64,000 nucleotides of DNA from Flaccisagitta enflata (taxonomy: Eukaryota; Chaetognatha; Sagittoidea; Aphragmophora): contig OZ231126.1 in assembly GCA_965153355.1 (NCBI GenBank), positions 20,646,001 to 20,710,000 on the forward strand, given 5' to 3'. Of the stretch, positions 36,791 through 48,127 are shown piece by piece. The position numbers were made by a program, and so were the translations under genes. Every line of letters starts with the position of its first letter. Positions within the stretch are counted from its first letter, which is position 1. Below the pieces are notes generated by a model. The model was not told the DNA's origin. It ran no database searches and saw only the letters and a list, made by a program, of their open reading frames with translations.

Positions 36791-36919
36791 TAAGGACGGG
36801 AAGATAAGATAGAGAAAACGGCGGAGACTGTGGACGGGTTGAGTGGGTAATGGGATGGGATAGTTGAAGCAGGGAGGTCCAGGAATCAGGGAGAGACAGG
36901 AGGTAAAGGATGATGTATA

Positions 36920-37011
<92 letters not shown>

Positions 37012-37019
37012 AGAGAGAG

Positions 37020-37112
<93 letters not shown>
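36920..37112. repeat. (GA)n microsatellite, ~190 bp
   Basis: GA array with sparse GC and AC variants. Confidence 0.97.
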
Positions 37113-37113
<1 letters not shown>

Positions 37114-37384
37114 GGCGTCGGCGGCCGACAGGGCCGAGCCTGGAAGGATGAAATTGGAAAGGCAGACCAACATGAAACTGTCAGGTTGTCAAAAGAAAGG
37201 CTGAGAGGGCACATGAAAACGCGCATGAAAGCTCGACCGTTGAACAACAACAACCATAACTACAACGACGACGACAGCAACGAGGAAACGAAAAAAATAT
37301 TACTTACGCTTGAGCAAAAACCTTAACCACACATGTCCACTACCTCAACAATTTCAGGAGTCTAAACGTTCACCACCATCGCTA

Positions 37385-37946
37385 CAGTAGATCTCGTCTA
37401 GACTTGAGATAACGGGGGCAAGCACTATGGAAGAACAAATGAAACTAGAGGGCTGATATTTGGAATATAAATCAATAAAGGAATAATTTATTCCCCATGA
37501 TACTTGGTTGCCATGGAAATGCATTTCCATGTATTTATGCTAAAATATTAATATTTTGAGAAATTTTTTGAGAGAACATTGTTTAAAATTAAATTTGCTA
37601 CAACTTTCCCACAGTATGTTCTGTAAGAATATCGCTCGTTTGGCGTTGCTAGGGAGCGTATCCATATGTGACAACCCCTAGCAACCGCTAAACGAGCGAC
37701 ATTCTTACAGAACATACTGTGGGAAAGTTGTGGCAAATTTGATTTTAAGTAATGTTCCCTCAAAAAATTTCTCAAAATATTGATACTTTAGCGTAAATAC
37801 ATAGAAATGCGTTTCCATGGCAACCAACTATCATGGGCAATAAAGCATCGTTTTATTAGTCTATATTCCAAATATCAATCCTCTAGCTTCATTAGTTAAT
37901 CTACAATGCTTGCCCCCGTTATCTCAAGTCTAGACGAGATCTACTG
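37385..37946. mobile_element. Foldback MITE, 562 bp, TA flanked
   Basis: The ends CAGTAGATCTCGTCTAGACT and the exact inverse are flanked by TA (37383-37384 and 37947-37948). The arms pair over about 260 bp, through GGTTGCCATGGAAA and TGTTCTGTAAGAATATCGCT, around a short loop near 37665. A TA duplication and a CAGT tip suggest a Tc1/mariner-pogo relative. No ORF. Confidence 0.85.
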
Positions 37947-37949
37947 TAT

Positions 37950-38720
37950 GGAAACTGAGTCACTTTTTATGAGAAGTGGTTTGAGAATATAAGTCAGATC
38001 CTCGTCCCCATACTAGTTAGCTAGGGAGGAAGCTAGTTAGGTTGCAGCGATCATACATGCACATTAGCCATTGTACATTTTTGCTTTCTGCATTCCTGCT
38101 TCTTTCTCTGTTTGTTATTGCTTACGGATCTGAATGTCTGTCTCATTCAGTCTGTCTGCTCTCGCGTCACTGTGTAAGTACACTCTTTATTGATTCTGTT
38201 CCTCATTCTATCTATGAAAATTGAAACAACATTGCCTTATCAAAAGGAGGCCAGAATCCCCCAATTAACAAAGGACGAAAGCCTTGCAAGCTTTCAATGG
38301 TGTTTACTCCAGATTGCTCACAACTATCCTTTACTATCACTCTTGCTAGTCTTTAGATTAAACTTGTCTTTCTGTCAGTTTGTCTGTCTCAAGCTGCAGC
38401 ACTGCACTTCGTACTCTTTCTCTGCACCGCCCTTTTTGCTTGCCTTCCAATTCCATTTTCTTTAGACTTTTCTTTATGGAGTTTCCTCGTAAAAGAGGAA
38501 GAGCAAAAAAAGGGGACCATTGCGCAACATCTTTGCGCAGCTCCGCTTTAAGCGCAGGTTCTTCTACTACTGCAATTGCGCAACTTTTATGCGCAAAGGG
38601 AAAAAAATGTCATTCTGATCCCCTCTTCAACTTTGACTTTGAACCCGGGCCTTTTTTACACTTAAAAAAAATGCTCTCAAAAAGTTCGATGTCTAAACGG
38701 TTTCATTTCAAGCCTTGCGT
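37950..38720. other. Intergenic DNA
   Basis: CTGTCT-rich pieces and GCGCA words (38520-38600). The 60-170-codon plus frames carry no recognisable domain. Confidence 0.45.
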
Positions 38721-39430
38721 AATAAGTGAAACATTCATCAAGCTGAACAGTTTAGGCAGTTTCCACGATAAACTACAGTACAATGGGAGCAATGACGACC
38801 TAGACTGGAGGATAGATTTTAGGTATCTTAATCTTATTTTTATCATAGAATATTTGAGATTTAAGCTAATTAAAGGTTGCCTTATTAAGTGAAAATGTTT
38901 GCGTCTCTCTAACTTCAACTTGCAACTTGACCTTATCAAGACTTTATTTTTCGAAGTTTTAACCTATTTTAATAGATCAGGTGGAAAATTTTATAACGTT
39001 TTGAAAAAAAAATCAGCTCAATCGGTCCATTTTCATAGGTTTTATGGCCGTTTTAAGTTTTGCCCAAAAACTAATTTGCATAACTTTCGTTCATTAAAGA
39101 TAGCTGTAAAACCTGTAAAAATGGTCCGATTGAGCTGATTTTTAAAAAAAAATTATATAGAATTTTTTGCCTAATCTAATGAAATAGGTTAGAACCTTGA
39201 AAAATGAATTCTTGATGAGGTCAAGTCACAAGTTGAAGTTTAAGAGACGCAAATGTATTCACTCAATAAAGCAACCTTTAATTAGCCTAGATCTCAAATA
39301 TTTTTTGATACAAATTAAATTAGGATACCTAAAATCTATCCTGCAGTCTAGGTTGTCATTGCTCCCATTGTACTCTAGACTGGTGAAAATTAGGCGACTG
39401 AATTTGTTAACATTGATAAAAATATTCTAA
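38720..39430. mobile_element. Foldback element, ~700 bp
   Basis: Left-arm landmarks GTACAATGGGAGCAATGACG, AGATTTTAGGTATC and CTAATTAAAGGTTGC recur inverted at 39270-39375. An inner pair (AAAATCAGCTCAATCGG and its inverse) lies at 39012 and 39125. Outer edges are diffuse and no target duplication was found. Confidence 0.8.
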
Positions 39431-39523
39431 TTTCATAAGGGTCACACCTAATAGGTTGAAATTTGAGCACTATACTCAGAATTTGATACTCTTTTAGATC
39501 TTATAAAAGAAGATATTTGAATA

Positions 39524-39700
39524 CAGTTGAACCCCGCTCTAACGGACCCGCCACCAACGGAATTCCGCCTATAATGGATGCAAATGAATGCTCCCTTCAA
39601 GTTAATTTCTTTTATATCCTTTGTTGGTTATAATAGAAGTCCGCCTATAACAGAAGAAAATTGTTGGTCCCCTGAAATCCGTTAGAGCGGGGTTCAACTG
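39524..39700. mobile_element. Pogo/Tigger-like MITE, 177 bp, TA flanked
   Basis: Terminal inverted repeat CAGTTGAACCCCGCTCTAAC, matching in inverse at 39681-39700, with TA on both sides (39522-39523, 39701-39702). The tip is of the kind seen in pogo/Tigger DNA transposons. Internal CCGCCTATAA words repeat inversely. Confidence 0.9.
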
Positions 39701-39702
39701 TA

Positions 39703-40468
39703 CTTAAAATGTGTTCAACTATGTTAATTTTTATCATAATCAGAGTAACATAAGTGTAACAGGGAGTTAACATATTAGGTCACTCTCTTCAAAAATCATT
39801 ATCTCCAGTTAGAATTGACATTAAGGTCTGAAATTTTGCATGTAACTTAGGTTATGTCTGTACTAAAGGGGGAAAAAAAGAAATTTTCCATAAGATATTG
39901 CCATTTAAAGTATAGTATACTACTATATGTCAAAATCAAATAAATCATCATTTTTGACAAATCAACTAAAAATAAAATTTTTCTATAGTAAATGACAATT
40001 GGTTACCATAAAATCTTTAGTTCTTCTTTAGGGATTGCAATTAAACAAAAATGACCTATAGTTGGGTAGGCTTAATGATTTTTTCATAACTTTTTCATTG
40101 TAGTTTTGAGTGTGACATCAGTGTGACATGAAAAAGAGGGTGATTAATCATGATTTTGGCCTATTTTTTGCTACATAGCCTATCAAAATTTCAAGTATGA
40201 AGGATAATAGCTAGGCACTGAATCCCAGGTAATGTGTAACAACAGCTTTTATCATGAGAAAAAAAAAGATTAGCATAATAAAAATAATTTTTTCGCCTGT
40301 TACATCATGAATTTCAGGTGGGCCGGTTTATTGTGGAAATGACCTTTACACAGATACCGGGCCTTACGTAAAAGAGTGCCCATTTCCATTGAAAAATCGA
40401 GTCATAGAAAAAGATTGAAATATAAGATTTCGTGATTATGTAAGACACGTATTGCATGTACACTTGTA
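39703..40468. other. AT-rich intergenic DNA
   Basis: Nothing recognised. Confidence 0.5.
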
Positions 40469-40646
40469 CAGTGGAGTACCGCTAGAGCGTACCCGCTAAT
40501 CAGGCATGCCCACTTATAAGGTGTATAATTTTTTGTCCTTAGAATGATTTTTTAGTTATACTGGCGATAAGGCGGCTTCATTATAAGGCATTATAAGGCA
40601 TAAATACGCTTGGTCCTATGAATTTCGGTCAAGTGAGGATCAACTG
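40469..40646. mobile_element. Tc1/mariner-pogo-like MITE, 178 bp, TA flanked
   Basis: Left end CAGTGGAGTACCGCTAGAGC. Right end inverted CAGTTGATCCTCACTTGACC. TA lies at 40467-40468 and 40647-40648. It is the same family as 14697-14871 by both ends and by the 'ATAAGGCATGCCC'-type interior. Confidence 0.8.
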
Positions 40647-40830
40647 TATCTAATTATAAGGATAGTTGTGATGAGTACGAATGTAACGAATGCACCACCA
40701 GCAAGATCAAATCACGCGATGGAGCAGAATTTCAACGATCAAAGCCTGATATCTGCATTGTTGTCAATTTTTCCATGCTCTTAACGCAAGATGAAAAAAA
40801 ATGTAACGGCTCAAAAACGTGTGTGTTTGG

Positions 40831-40837
<7 letters not shown>

Positions 40838-40868
<31 letters not shown>
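40838..40868. repeat. (GA)n microsatellite
   Basis: Short GA array. Confidence 0.9.
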
Positions 40869-40871
<3 letters not shown>

Positions 40872-40939
40872 AATGTCCCTGGGCTTGTTTAGTATCAGCT
40901 GCTTCTTCTCATCGCATCGTCATAAAATTTAATCGTCCA

Positions 40940-41310
<371 letters not shown>

Positions 41311-41885
41311 ATAAACCACGAAGAATACAGCCTAGGAAATATAAAGAGAGCATAAGATAGAGAAAACGAAATGTGAAAAAAATAAAGAGTTAAGGGAAGA
41401 AAATCGGTTTTACGCATTAATTTCTAAGAGGCGGGCTTTAAAAACAACCTTTCAATTTCAATGACCCCGTAATCGTACTTTATTTGGCTCTTACCACGTC
41501 ACGGATAGTAAGAACAATTTAGTCAGTGCGGTATTTGTCAGCGCCGCCGATTATCAGTCCAACTACAAAATGAATGACTAAGTATTTTCTTTATTAACAA
41601 TTGTGAAAATCCGTCCATAACATGTAAAACTAGTTCCCTCAACATCCGTTATGACGGGGTTCAGCTTTGTAAAACAAGCCCGAACTGGCAACGATGGGTC
41701 CAGACTGTGTCTCTGCGTATATTGATCATGTGACACATATGGATTGACAGATGGACAAACAGACAGATGGAACGACAAGAGTAGCAATGGAGGCTCTCAA
41801 ATCATGTTTGTCTCGCAGTAGATCCAGTGTAGGATCTCGTCGTGGCCGAAAACGGCCGAAAACCGCGGTTTTTGCACAGGCGTAA
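41311..41885. other. Intergenic DNA with a decayed MITE end
   Basis: CATCCGTTATGACGGGGTTC at about 41643 resembles the inverse Tigger-like tip at 39681. No partner end identified. No gene. Confidence 0.45.
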
Positions 41886-41992
41886 CGGACGGACGGACGG
41901 ACGGACGGACGGACGGACGGACGGACGGACGGACGGACGGACGGACGGACGGACGGACAAACCCTCTTATAGAGATGCGAGGACGCATCTAA
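41886..41992 (+). mobile_element. Pearl/HINE-like 3' half, long (GGAC)n, class IV hairpin
   Basis: About 18 perfect GGAC units, then CCCTCTTATAGAGATGCGAG and GACGCATCTAAA. The hairpin AGATGCG-AGGA-CGCATCT is perfect. The next element starts immediately after. Confidence 0.85.
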
Positions 41993-42356
41993 AACAAGGC
42001 CAACACCTGTAAGTCGCGTGCGGGACAGAAACAACTTAAGAAGACTTAAATTGACTTAAAATGAGTCAAGACAACCTGAAATGACTTAAAATGAATGAAA
42101 TGACTTAGAATGACTAGAAATGACTAAAAATGACTTAAATGACAAAATTGACCTTATAGACTTCAGTGACCTAATATAACCTAATATGACTTAATATGAC
42201 TTGAAATGACTTTGAATGACTTAGAATGACTTGAAACAAAATGACTTAAAGTAATAAAAAAATGTTGAAAAAGTAAAGTGGGGACTGACCAACCAACCAA
42301 CTGACCGACCAACCGACCGACGGACGTATAGAGTCGCGTAGCACGCGACTAAAAAA
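41993..42356 (+). mobile_element. Pearl/HINE-like element, AAGTCATTTT-core, class II
   Basis: AACAAGGCCAACACCTG, AGTCGCGTGC, about 220 bp of ATGACTTAAA-type 10-bp units, (AACC/GACC)n, and the hairpin end AGTCGCGTAGCACGCGACT with AAAAAA. AGTCGCGTGC and GCACGCGACT pair 10/10. It abuts the preceding copy head to tail. Confidence 0.88.
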
Positions 42357-42576
42357 GAAAAAAAAAGAAACCTAAACATAGTCAATGAGTTTTTTTAGTC
42401 GCGTGCACGCGACTCTACACCCCGCTTTGTCCATCCGTCCTTCGGTCGGTCGGTCTGTCTGTTGGTCGGTCGGTCGGTCCATCACACTTTTACTTTTTTA
42501 TCATTTTTATTTCCTTTAGTCATTTTAAGACATTTAAGAGTGTACTAAGTCATTGTAAGTCATTCTAAGTCATTCG

Positions 42577-43265
42577 ACAGGGTGTATCACGCTAAATTAG
42601 ATATAAGAAAATGATAGCATTCTGCTTCTAAAAATGCAAATATAATTGTGAAAAAGGATTCAAAAAGCACATGAGCTCCGGTTTTTTGTATAAAAATTTC
42701 ATGGGTCTGGGTCAAATATTCTAGCTACAACATCAATTTGAAGTAGACTGAGCATTTAGAGGAGACGCTTTTTGGACATGATTTTGATTCTGAAAGTTTT
42801 TTTTTAATTGCTCATATGCCACAAATGCCTGATTGGTCTCAAATTAAAGAAAATTTGACAAGCTTTAATTTGGGACCAATCTGGCATCTGTAACTTAAAC
42901 CGTTTAGAAATGAGAACAAGGCCGGATACATGGCAATCCAGTCGCGGACGGTTGGGCAGGAGCAGTAGTGCGAAAACCGCTCGTAATTAAAAAATGTGAC
43001 CAACGGACCGACGGACCGACCGACCGACGGACCAAGGTGTAGAGTCGCGTGTCCGCGACTAATAATCAAAAACAAACTTTCAGAAGAAAGATCATGTCCT
43101 TCAAATTGATGTTGTGGCTAGAATATTTGACCCAGACCCATGAAATTTTAACACAAAAAACTGGAGCTCATGTGCTCTTTAAATCTTTTTTCAACATTAT
43201 TTTTGCCCTTTTAGAAGCAGATTGCTTTCGTTTTCTTATATCTAATTTGGCAAGGTACACTCTGT
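42577..43265. mobile_element. Foldback element, 689 bp, inside a pearl-like copy
   Basis: It begins ACAGGGTGTATCACGC and ends with the near-inverse GGTACACTCTGT. The arms pair imperfectly over about 150 bp through AAATTAGATATAAGAAAA, AAATTTCATGGGTCTGGGTC and CAACATCAATTTGAAG. A second hairpin (ATTGGTCTCAAATTAAAG and inverse) sits in the spacer at 42834-42886. No obvious target duplication. Confidence 0.8.
42915..43062 (+). mobile_element. Pearl/HINE-like element nested in the foldback, class I
   Basis: AACAAGGCCGGATACATGGC, AGTCGCGGAC, GGGCAGGAGCAGTAG core, GACC/GACGG units, and the hairpin end AGTCGCG-TGTC-CGCGACT. The ends pair 10/10. It is the innermost layer of a three-level nest. Confidence 0.88.
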
Positions 43266-43427
43266 ATGTTATTATGTAAGTCTCGCACGCGACTTATAGG
43301 TGTTGGCCGTGTTTTTTAAAATGTCGAAACAACTTTTTAGTCATTTCTCCTTCATCTTTTTATGAGTCGGGCTGAGCATGAAGTAATCTGGCCTCCAGAT
43401 TTTCATATTTTGAATTTACCAGGCCAG

Positions 43428-43430
<3 letters not shown>

Positions 43431-43505
<75 letters not shown>
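43431..43505. repeat. (CT)n microsatellite
   Basis: About 37 CT units. Confidence 0.96.
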
Positions 43506-43508
<3 letters not shown>

Positions 43509-43539
43509 CGTGTTCTGGCCCCACAAACTGAATCGAGAA

Positions 43540-43760
43540 CAAAACCACACAGAGAACAGCCACACACAAGAGTGACTACACTCAGTATCGACCCCACATA
43601 CGAGCAACTGCATACAAAAATGGCCATACAAAATAGCAACCACACACAAGAGCGACTACTTCCAAGAAAAACTCAATAAAACAACTGCACCACACACATA
43701 CAATCACACACGAACAACCGCAAACAAAACAACCACACACGCATCTACACAACCGAACTG
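43540..43760. repeat. ACACAC/AACCACAC-rich low-complexity DNA
   Basis: Irregular CAACCACACACAAGAGC-type words repeated several times. Confidence 0.6.
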
Positions 43761-43789
43761 AGCAAACGAAACCTGCAACAATACCCGGT

Positions 43790-44765
43790 CACGGCGTCCA
43801 GGAATAAACCCTAGGTTGAAAAAAATTGTCTAGACTCCTGACTGAATGAAATGTGTTTTTAGTCGCGGACACGCAACTCTACACCTTGCTGTGTCGGTCG
43901 GTAGGTCAGTAGGTTGGTAGGTCAGTAGGTCGGTAGATCCGTCTGTCACATTTTTGAATTCCGAGTGGTTTTTGCATTACAGCTCTTGGATTGCCGTGTA
44001 TGCAGCCTTGGTTAATGCATAAGCTACAAATTTAGGGCAAAAATTAAAAAAATAGCTTGGAAATATTGAATTGATAGGTAAGAAATAGCAAAAACATGTA
44101 TTTTTATTAAATTTCTTAGTGAACAAATGTGTTAATGGTTTTCAAAAATATAAAGAATCTATGAAAAGTATAGCAATAGCTGCCATGCAAATGCATTAAC
44201 CTCTTAAAGTAAGTTTGGATTGATATTTTACAAATGAAAGTTGAAAAACTAGCTTAAAACAGCGAAAAAGATTTTTTTTAGCACATTATTTGTTCAAACT
44301 ACTTTCAAAACCTTGAAAACTAAAAAAAATGTGAAATTACAGTTAAAATACACAAGATTTGATCTTTACCAGTTAGTTTTAATTTATGTTTTTTATATTT
44401 GAGCTTAAAAACAGCAAAAAATCATGAAAAAAAGTCATTTATGAATAGTTTATAGCAGTTTTTTGTTCTAATCTGTAAAACTTCTCTCCAAATAAAGAGG
44501 AAAAAGTAAAAACAATCATGCAACAACTGTAGCCCCACTCTTCAGACATTTTTTTACATTTGGAAGTTATGAATACACTTTTTGGCTTAAAAATTCATAA
44601 AAATACTTACTTTTGGCTATCATTGGACTGTAAATTCAATATTTCTATGCCAATTCTTTTATTTTTGTTCTGAACTTACAGCTAATGCTTTAAAAAAATA
44701 CATTTCACCAAGTTAAGAGTCTTGACAATTTTTTTTCGACCTAGGGTTTATTCCTGGACGCCGTG
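43790..44765. mobile_element. Element with ~40-bp terminal inverted repeats, 976 bp
   Basis: CACGGCGTCCAGGAATAAAC at 43790, continuing CCTAGGTTGAAAAAAATTG, recurs inverted at 44727-44765 with about 95% match. The interior is AT-rich without an ORF and contains a pearl-like insertion near one end. No clear target duplication; superfamily unknown. Confidence 0.82.
43856..44012 (-). mobile_element. Pearl/HINE-like element, deleted at one end
   Basis: AGTCGCGGACACGCAACT hairpin end, (GGTCAGTA)n-like array and TCCGAGTGGTTTTTGC. It then jumps to TTGGATTGCCGTGTATGCAG, missing the CCCACCCGTCCGCGACT block. Confidence 0.78.
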
Positions 44766-44829
44766 TTTTTTATGCCTCTACTTTATCTTTGATTCTGTGA
44801 TACTCTACGGGCTCTTCTTTTGCAAAAGG

Positions 44830-44921
44830 AATTCTTTTTCTTTTCCCTCTTTTTCTTTTTCTTCTTTTTCTTTTTCTTTTTCTTTTTCTTTTTCTTTTTC
44901 TTTTTCTTTTTTTTCTTTTTC
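44830..44921. repeat. (CTTTTT)n microsatellite
   Basis: A hexanucleotide array that also separates and follows the next two elements (45097-45115, 45283-45355). Confidence 0.93.
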
Positions 44922-45096
44922 TTTTTAGTCGCGGACTAGCGACTCTATAAGAGGCTTTGTCCGTCCGTCCGTCGGTTGGTTGGTTGGTCGGTTGGTCGGT
45001 CGGTCCGTCACGCTCGAGTCGAAAAGTGGGAAAACACGCATTTCCGCCCTTGCCCACCCGTCCGCGACTGGTAATGGCCGTGTATCCGGCCTTGTT
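44922..45096 (-). mobile_element. Pearl/HINE-like element, class I
   Basis: AGTCGCGGACTAGCGACT, CTATAAGAGGCTTTGTCCGT, GGTTGGTC units, GAAAAGTGGGAAAACACGCA, GTCCGCGACTGG, and GTGTATCCGGCCTTGTTC. The ends pair 10/10. Confidence 0.88.
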
Positions 45097-45115
45097 CTTT
45101 TTCTTTTTCTTTTTC

Positions 45116-45282
45116 TTTTTAGTCGCGGACGAGCGACTCTATAAGAGGCTTTGTCCGTCCGTCCGTCCGTCCGTCCGTCCGTCCGTTGGTCCGTGACCAC
45201 GAGTCAAAAAGTGTGAAAATTGCGCATTTCCGCCCCTGCCCACCCGTCCGCGACTGGTATTGGCCGTGTATCCGGCCTTGTT
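45116..45282 (-). mobile_element. Pearl/HINE-like element, class I, tandem sister of 44922
   Basis: Same layout and orientation as the copy 20 bp upstream, with AGTCGCGGACGAGCGACT at the hairpin end and GTCCGCGACTGG at the other. Both sit in a CTTTTT array, so either the block was duplicated in tandem or two copies targeted the same T-rich array. Confidence 0.88.
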
Positions 45283-45362
45283 CTTGTTCTTTTTCCTTTT
45301 CTTTTTCTTTTTCTTTTTCTTTTTCTTTTTCTTTTTCTTTTTCTTTTTCTTTTTCTTCTTCT

Positions 45363-45409
<47 letters not shown>

Positions 45410-45660
45410 TTCTTCTTCTTCTTCTTCTTCTTCTTTCTCATTCTCTTTTTCTTTTCCCTTTTAACTTTTTCTTTTTCTCTTTCTCTTACTTTTTCTTCAT
45501 TTTCTTTTTTTCTGGTTCTTGTTCTTTCTTTTCTTTTTTTTTTTTCTTTTCATCTCGTTTTTGTTCTTGTTCTTCTCCTTGATCTTGTTCCTGCTCGTCT
45601 TGTTCTTCTTCTCTTTGTTCTTTAACTCCTTTTTCCTCTCCTCCTCTTTTCCCCCCTCCT
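45283..45660. repeat. (CTTTTT)n, (CTT)n and T/C tract
   Basis: Hexanucleotide to trinucleotide to irregular pyrimidine tract. All frames over it are low-complexity artefacts. Confidence 0.93.
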
Positions 45661-45879
45661 CGCCCTTCAGCAAAAGCCTATCGTCAAATTTTCAAAAAGA
45701 GGACGCGGTTTGACGCTTTAATGCTCTTTGCCTCTTTCGACGACCCACGGCCCACCCCGAGCTTGGAGAAGGAGGTTGAAGAAGGGGAGAAGGAGGAGAA
45801 AGGGGAGGAGGAGGAGGAAAAGGAAAAGGGACGCCGAAAGAGGGGAGCGAAGCATTTCCAGATGCCTGTGAGCCTGTGA

Positions 45880-45881
45880 GC

Positions 45882-45976
<95 letters not shown>
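45880..45976. repeat. (CT)n microsatellite
   Basis: About 48 CT units. Confidence 0.97.
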
Positions 45977-45980
<4 letters not shown>

Positions 45981-46500
45981 CTCTCTCTTTTTTTTTTAAA
46001 AGAACCCACGCTTAGATTTTAGGGGGTAGGGGGGCGGAGAGGGGGGGCGCATGGTGGCAGTGGTAAAGTTGATCATAGTTATTGCGGCGATGGGAGATTG
46101 TAGACAGCGAAAAATAAACCCTGTTCCTCTTCAGTCACAACCTCGAATTTTTGCCTGAATGTCCGCGATGGTCAAGCGAGTGCGTATTTCAAATTTCAAG
46201 TCAATATCTTAAATAGTTTAGAAGTTATGACACTTTTCCACAGTTTAAATCCAGCTTCGATAGGAAACAATTCTAAAACGGCTTCCAAACCAAACTCAAC
46301 TACTGACTCACTTTTGATTTAATCTGCTAAGTGGAGGAACAGATTCCTTAAACTGTCAAAGCTCAAAATCGGACGCAGAGAAACTGCTTAATGAGCGCGA
46401 AGAAACCGCGCGCGAAGAAACTGCTTAACGAACGCAAGTGATTCGAGTGAATCTTAGCCGTGCGCATACATGAATCCTTCGCCAAATTGAGGGAGAGAAG
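45977..46500. other. Intergenic DNA
   Basis: Nothing recognised. Confidence 0.5.
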
Positions 46501-46518
46501 AGAGAAGAGACAGAGAGA

Positions 46519-46563
<45 letters not shown>

Positions 46564-46579
46564 CGAGAGCGAGAGCGAG

Positions 46580-46618
<39 letters not shown>

Positions 46619-46620
46619 AG
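46500..46620. repeat. (GA)n / (GAGAGC)n microsatellite
   Basis: GA array with an inner GAGAGC hexanucleotide block at about 46557-46585. Confidence 0.96.
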
Positions 46621-46689
46621 AAGCAAAGGCGAGAAAGCAAGAGGAAAATAAAGAAAAGAAGAAACAAGACCGTATGTGCACCCGCTTAT

Positions 46690-47125
46690 ACACGCTTTTC
46701 ATTTTATAAGAACATGGATTTTTAAAGTCAGCCTCAGCGTTCTTATTTTCAGACCCTTTTTGAGGCTCAAGCGTTCTTAACATGTTCTTATTTTTGAATA
46801 AGATAATCTCTTTAATTATACATCTATATTGATATAAAAGTTTGTTTTTTAAACAATTGTAGAAAAAAAAATATTTTCATTAAATAAAAAGAAATGTAAG
46901 ATTGATAATTGATAAATAATGAATTATTACTTTAAAAACCATTATCAAAATATCCACCATTCTGGGTTTTTCAACTAATTTTACTACTATTTTGAAAACT
47001 TATATTCTTATCTTCAAATCTGAGACTCAGCATGTTCTTAAGATGTTCTTATTTTTTGGCCAAATCTGAGGCTGATGTTCTTATAAACAGTGTTCTTTTA
47101 AAAAGAAAAGCGTGTAGGGCATGCC
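46690..47125. mobile_element. Degenerate inverted-repeat element
   Basis: ACACGCTTTTC, ATAAGAACAT and GTCAGCCTCAG at 46690-46740 recur inverted at 47050-47120. ACATGTTCTTATTTTT words are repeated inside. Borders are approximate. Confidence 0.6.
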
Positions 47126-47930
47126 GACCTATTAACATTGAACTTTGTTATGCTCTAGTAAAGCTCAATTGTATGTCTGCATGTACCGGAATTACGAAAG
47201 CTGTCCCATTAAGACAGAAAAAAAAGGCTGAATACACTCAGTAGAGGAAAGGTTGGATGTGTTAATATGCAAAAGTTCGTTTAATTCGATCATCACCTTC
47301 AGAAAATTTATCTCTTTGCTGTTTTTTTAATGGAATTTAAGATTAGCAAAAAAATATATACTGTAAGTGACTGCAACCAGTTATCTACAAAATAAAGCTA
47401 ATAATGTTTTTAAAAGAATATCTTTTTCTTGGTTTTTTTTAATTAATCAATAATAAAAAAAGTTATTTTCTTTTAACTGTAAGAGAATATATAAAAATTG
47501 CAAGGCATTTGAACTTCGTAATCCTTGCAATTGATTAATGTATTACCTTATTAACAATACAGCAGTATAATAATTAGGGAATAAATAAGAGTTAAAAAAA
47601 AAACAGAATATGGATAAAAAATTAAAATGTTAAAAATCTTTGAATTTATTTATTTTAAATGAAAAATTAAAATTTTAAAGATTTTTGAATTAATTTATTT
47701 TAAATCAAAAATCAAAATGTTAAAGATCTTTGAATTTATTTATTTTTATTTTTCTGTAATAATGGTTTGAACAAAAGACCTTTTACATATTGAAACACCT
47801 GAGTCGAAGGGTGGGCATGAGCAGATAACCTTGAAAAAAAACATTTGAGACTAACAGACCGACCGACAAGGCAAGTTCTAGAGACCAGTGTTAGCGACTG
47901 AAAAGGTTGCTTCCAACTTTTATCACGTAC
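47126..47930. other. AT-rich intergenic DNA, decayed pearl-like traces
   Basis: A trace at about 47810-47916 (GTGGGCATGAGCAG, GACCGACCGACAAGG, AGCGACTGAAAAG) is a worn plus-orientation copy. GAATTTATTTATTTTAAA units repeat at 47640-47745. No gene. Confidence 0.5.
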
Positions 47931-47932
47931 AC

Positions 47933-48127
47933 TGTTTAGTCGAGCTGTTCACCCTGCTTTATCAGTCCATTGGTCAGTCCGTCCGTCCGTCGGTCACACT
48001 TTACAAGTTTTTGTTTTTTTTCGGTCTTTGGCCCTAAGGCTCCTGCCAAAATGATGAAGTGTCCTCGAATATATATGACACTGCCCACCGGCACGCCACC
48101 GGCATGGCCGAGTATCCAGCCTTGTTC
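47933..48127 (-). mobile_element. Pearl/HINE-like element, diverged
   Basis: TTTAGTCGAGCTGTTCACCC, GTCC units, GGCTCCTGCCAAAATG and CTGCCCACCGGCACG, ending GTATCCAGCCTTGTTC. The hairpin is decayed. Confidence 0.75.

Larger units (their letters stand above)
42393..43315 (-). mobile_element. Pearl/HINE-like element, class II, split by a foldback
   Basis: The hairpin end AGTCGCGTGCACGCGACT (a perfect 18-bp palindrome) with GGTC/GTCC and AAGTCATTTT core lies at 42393-42576. The other end, CGCACGCGACTTATAGG then GTTGGCCGTGTTTT, lies at 43266-43315. The intervening 689 bp is a foldback. Confidence 0.85.
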
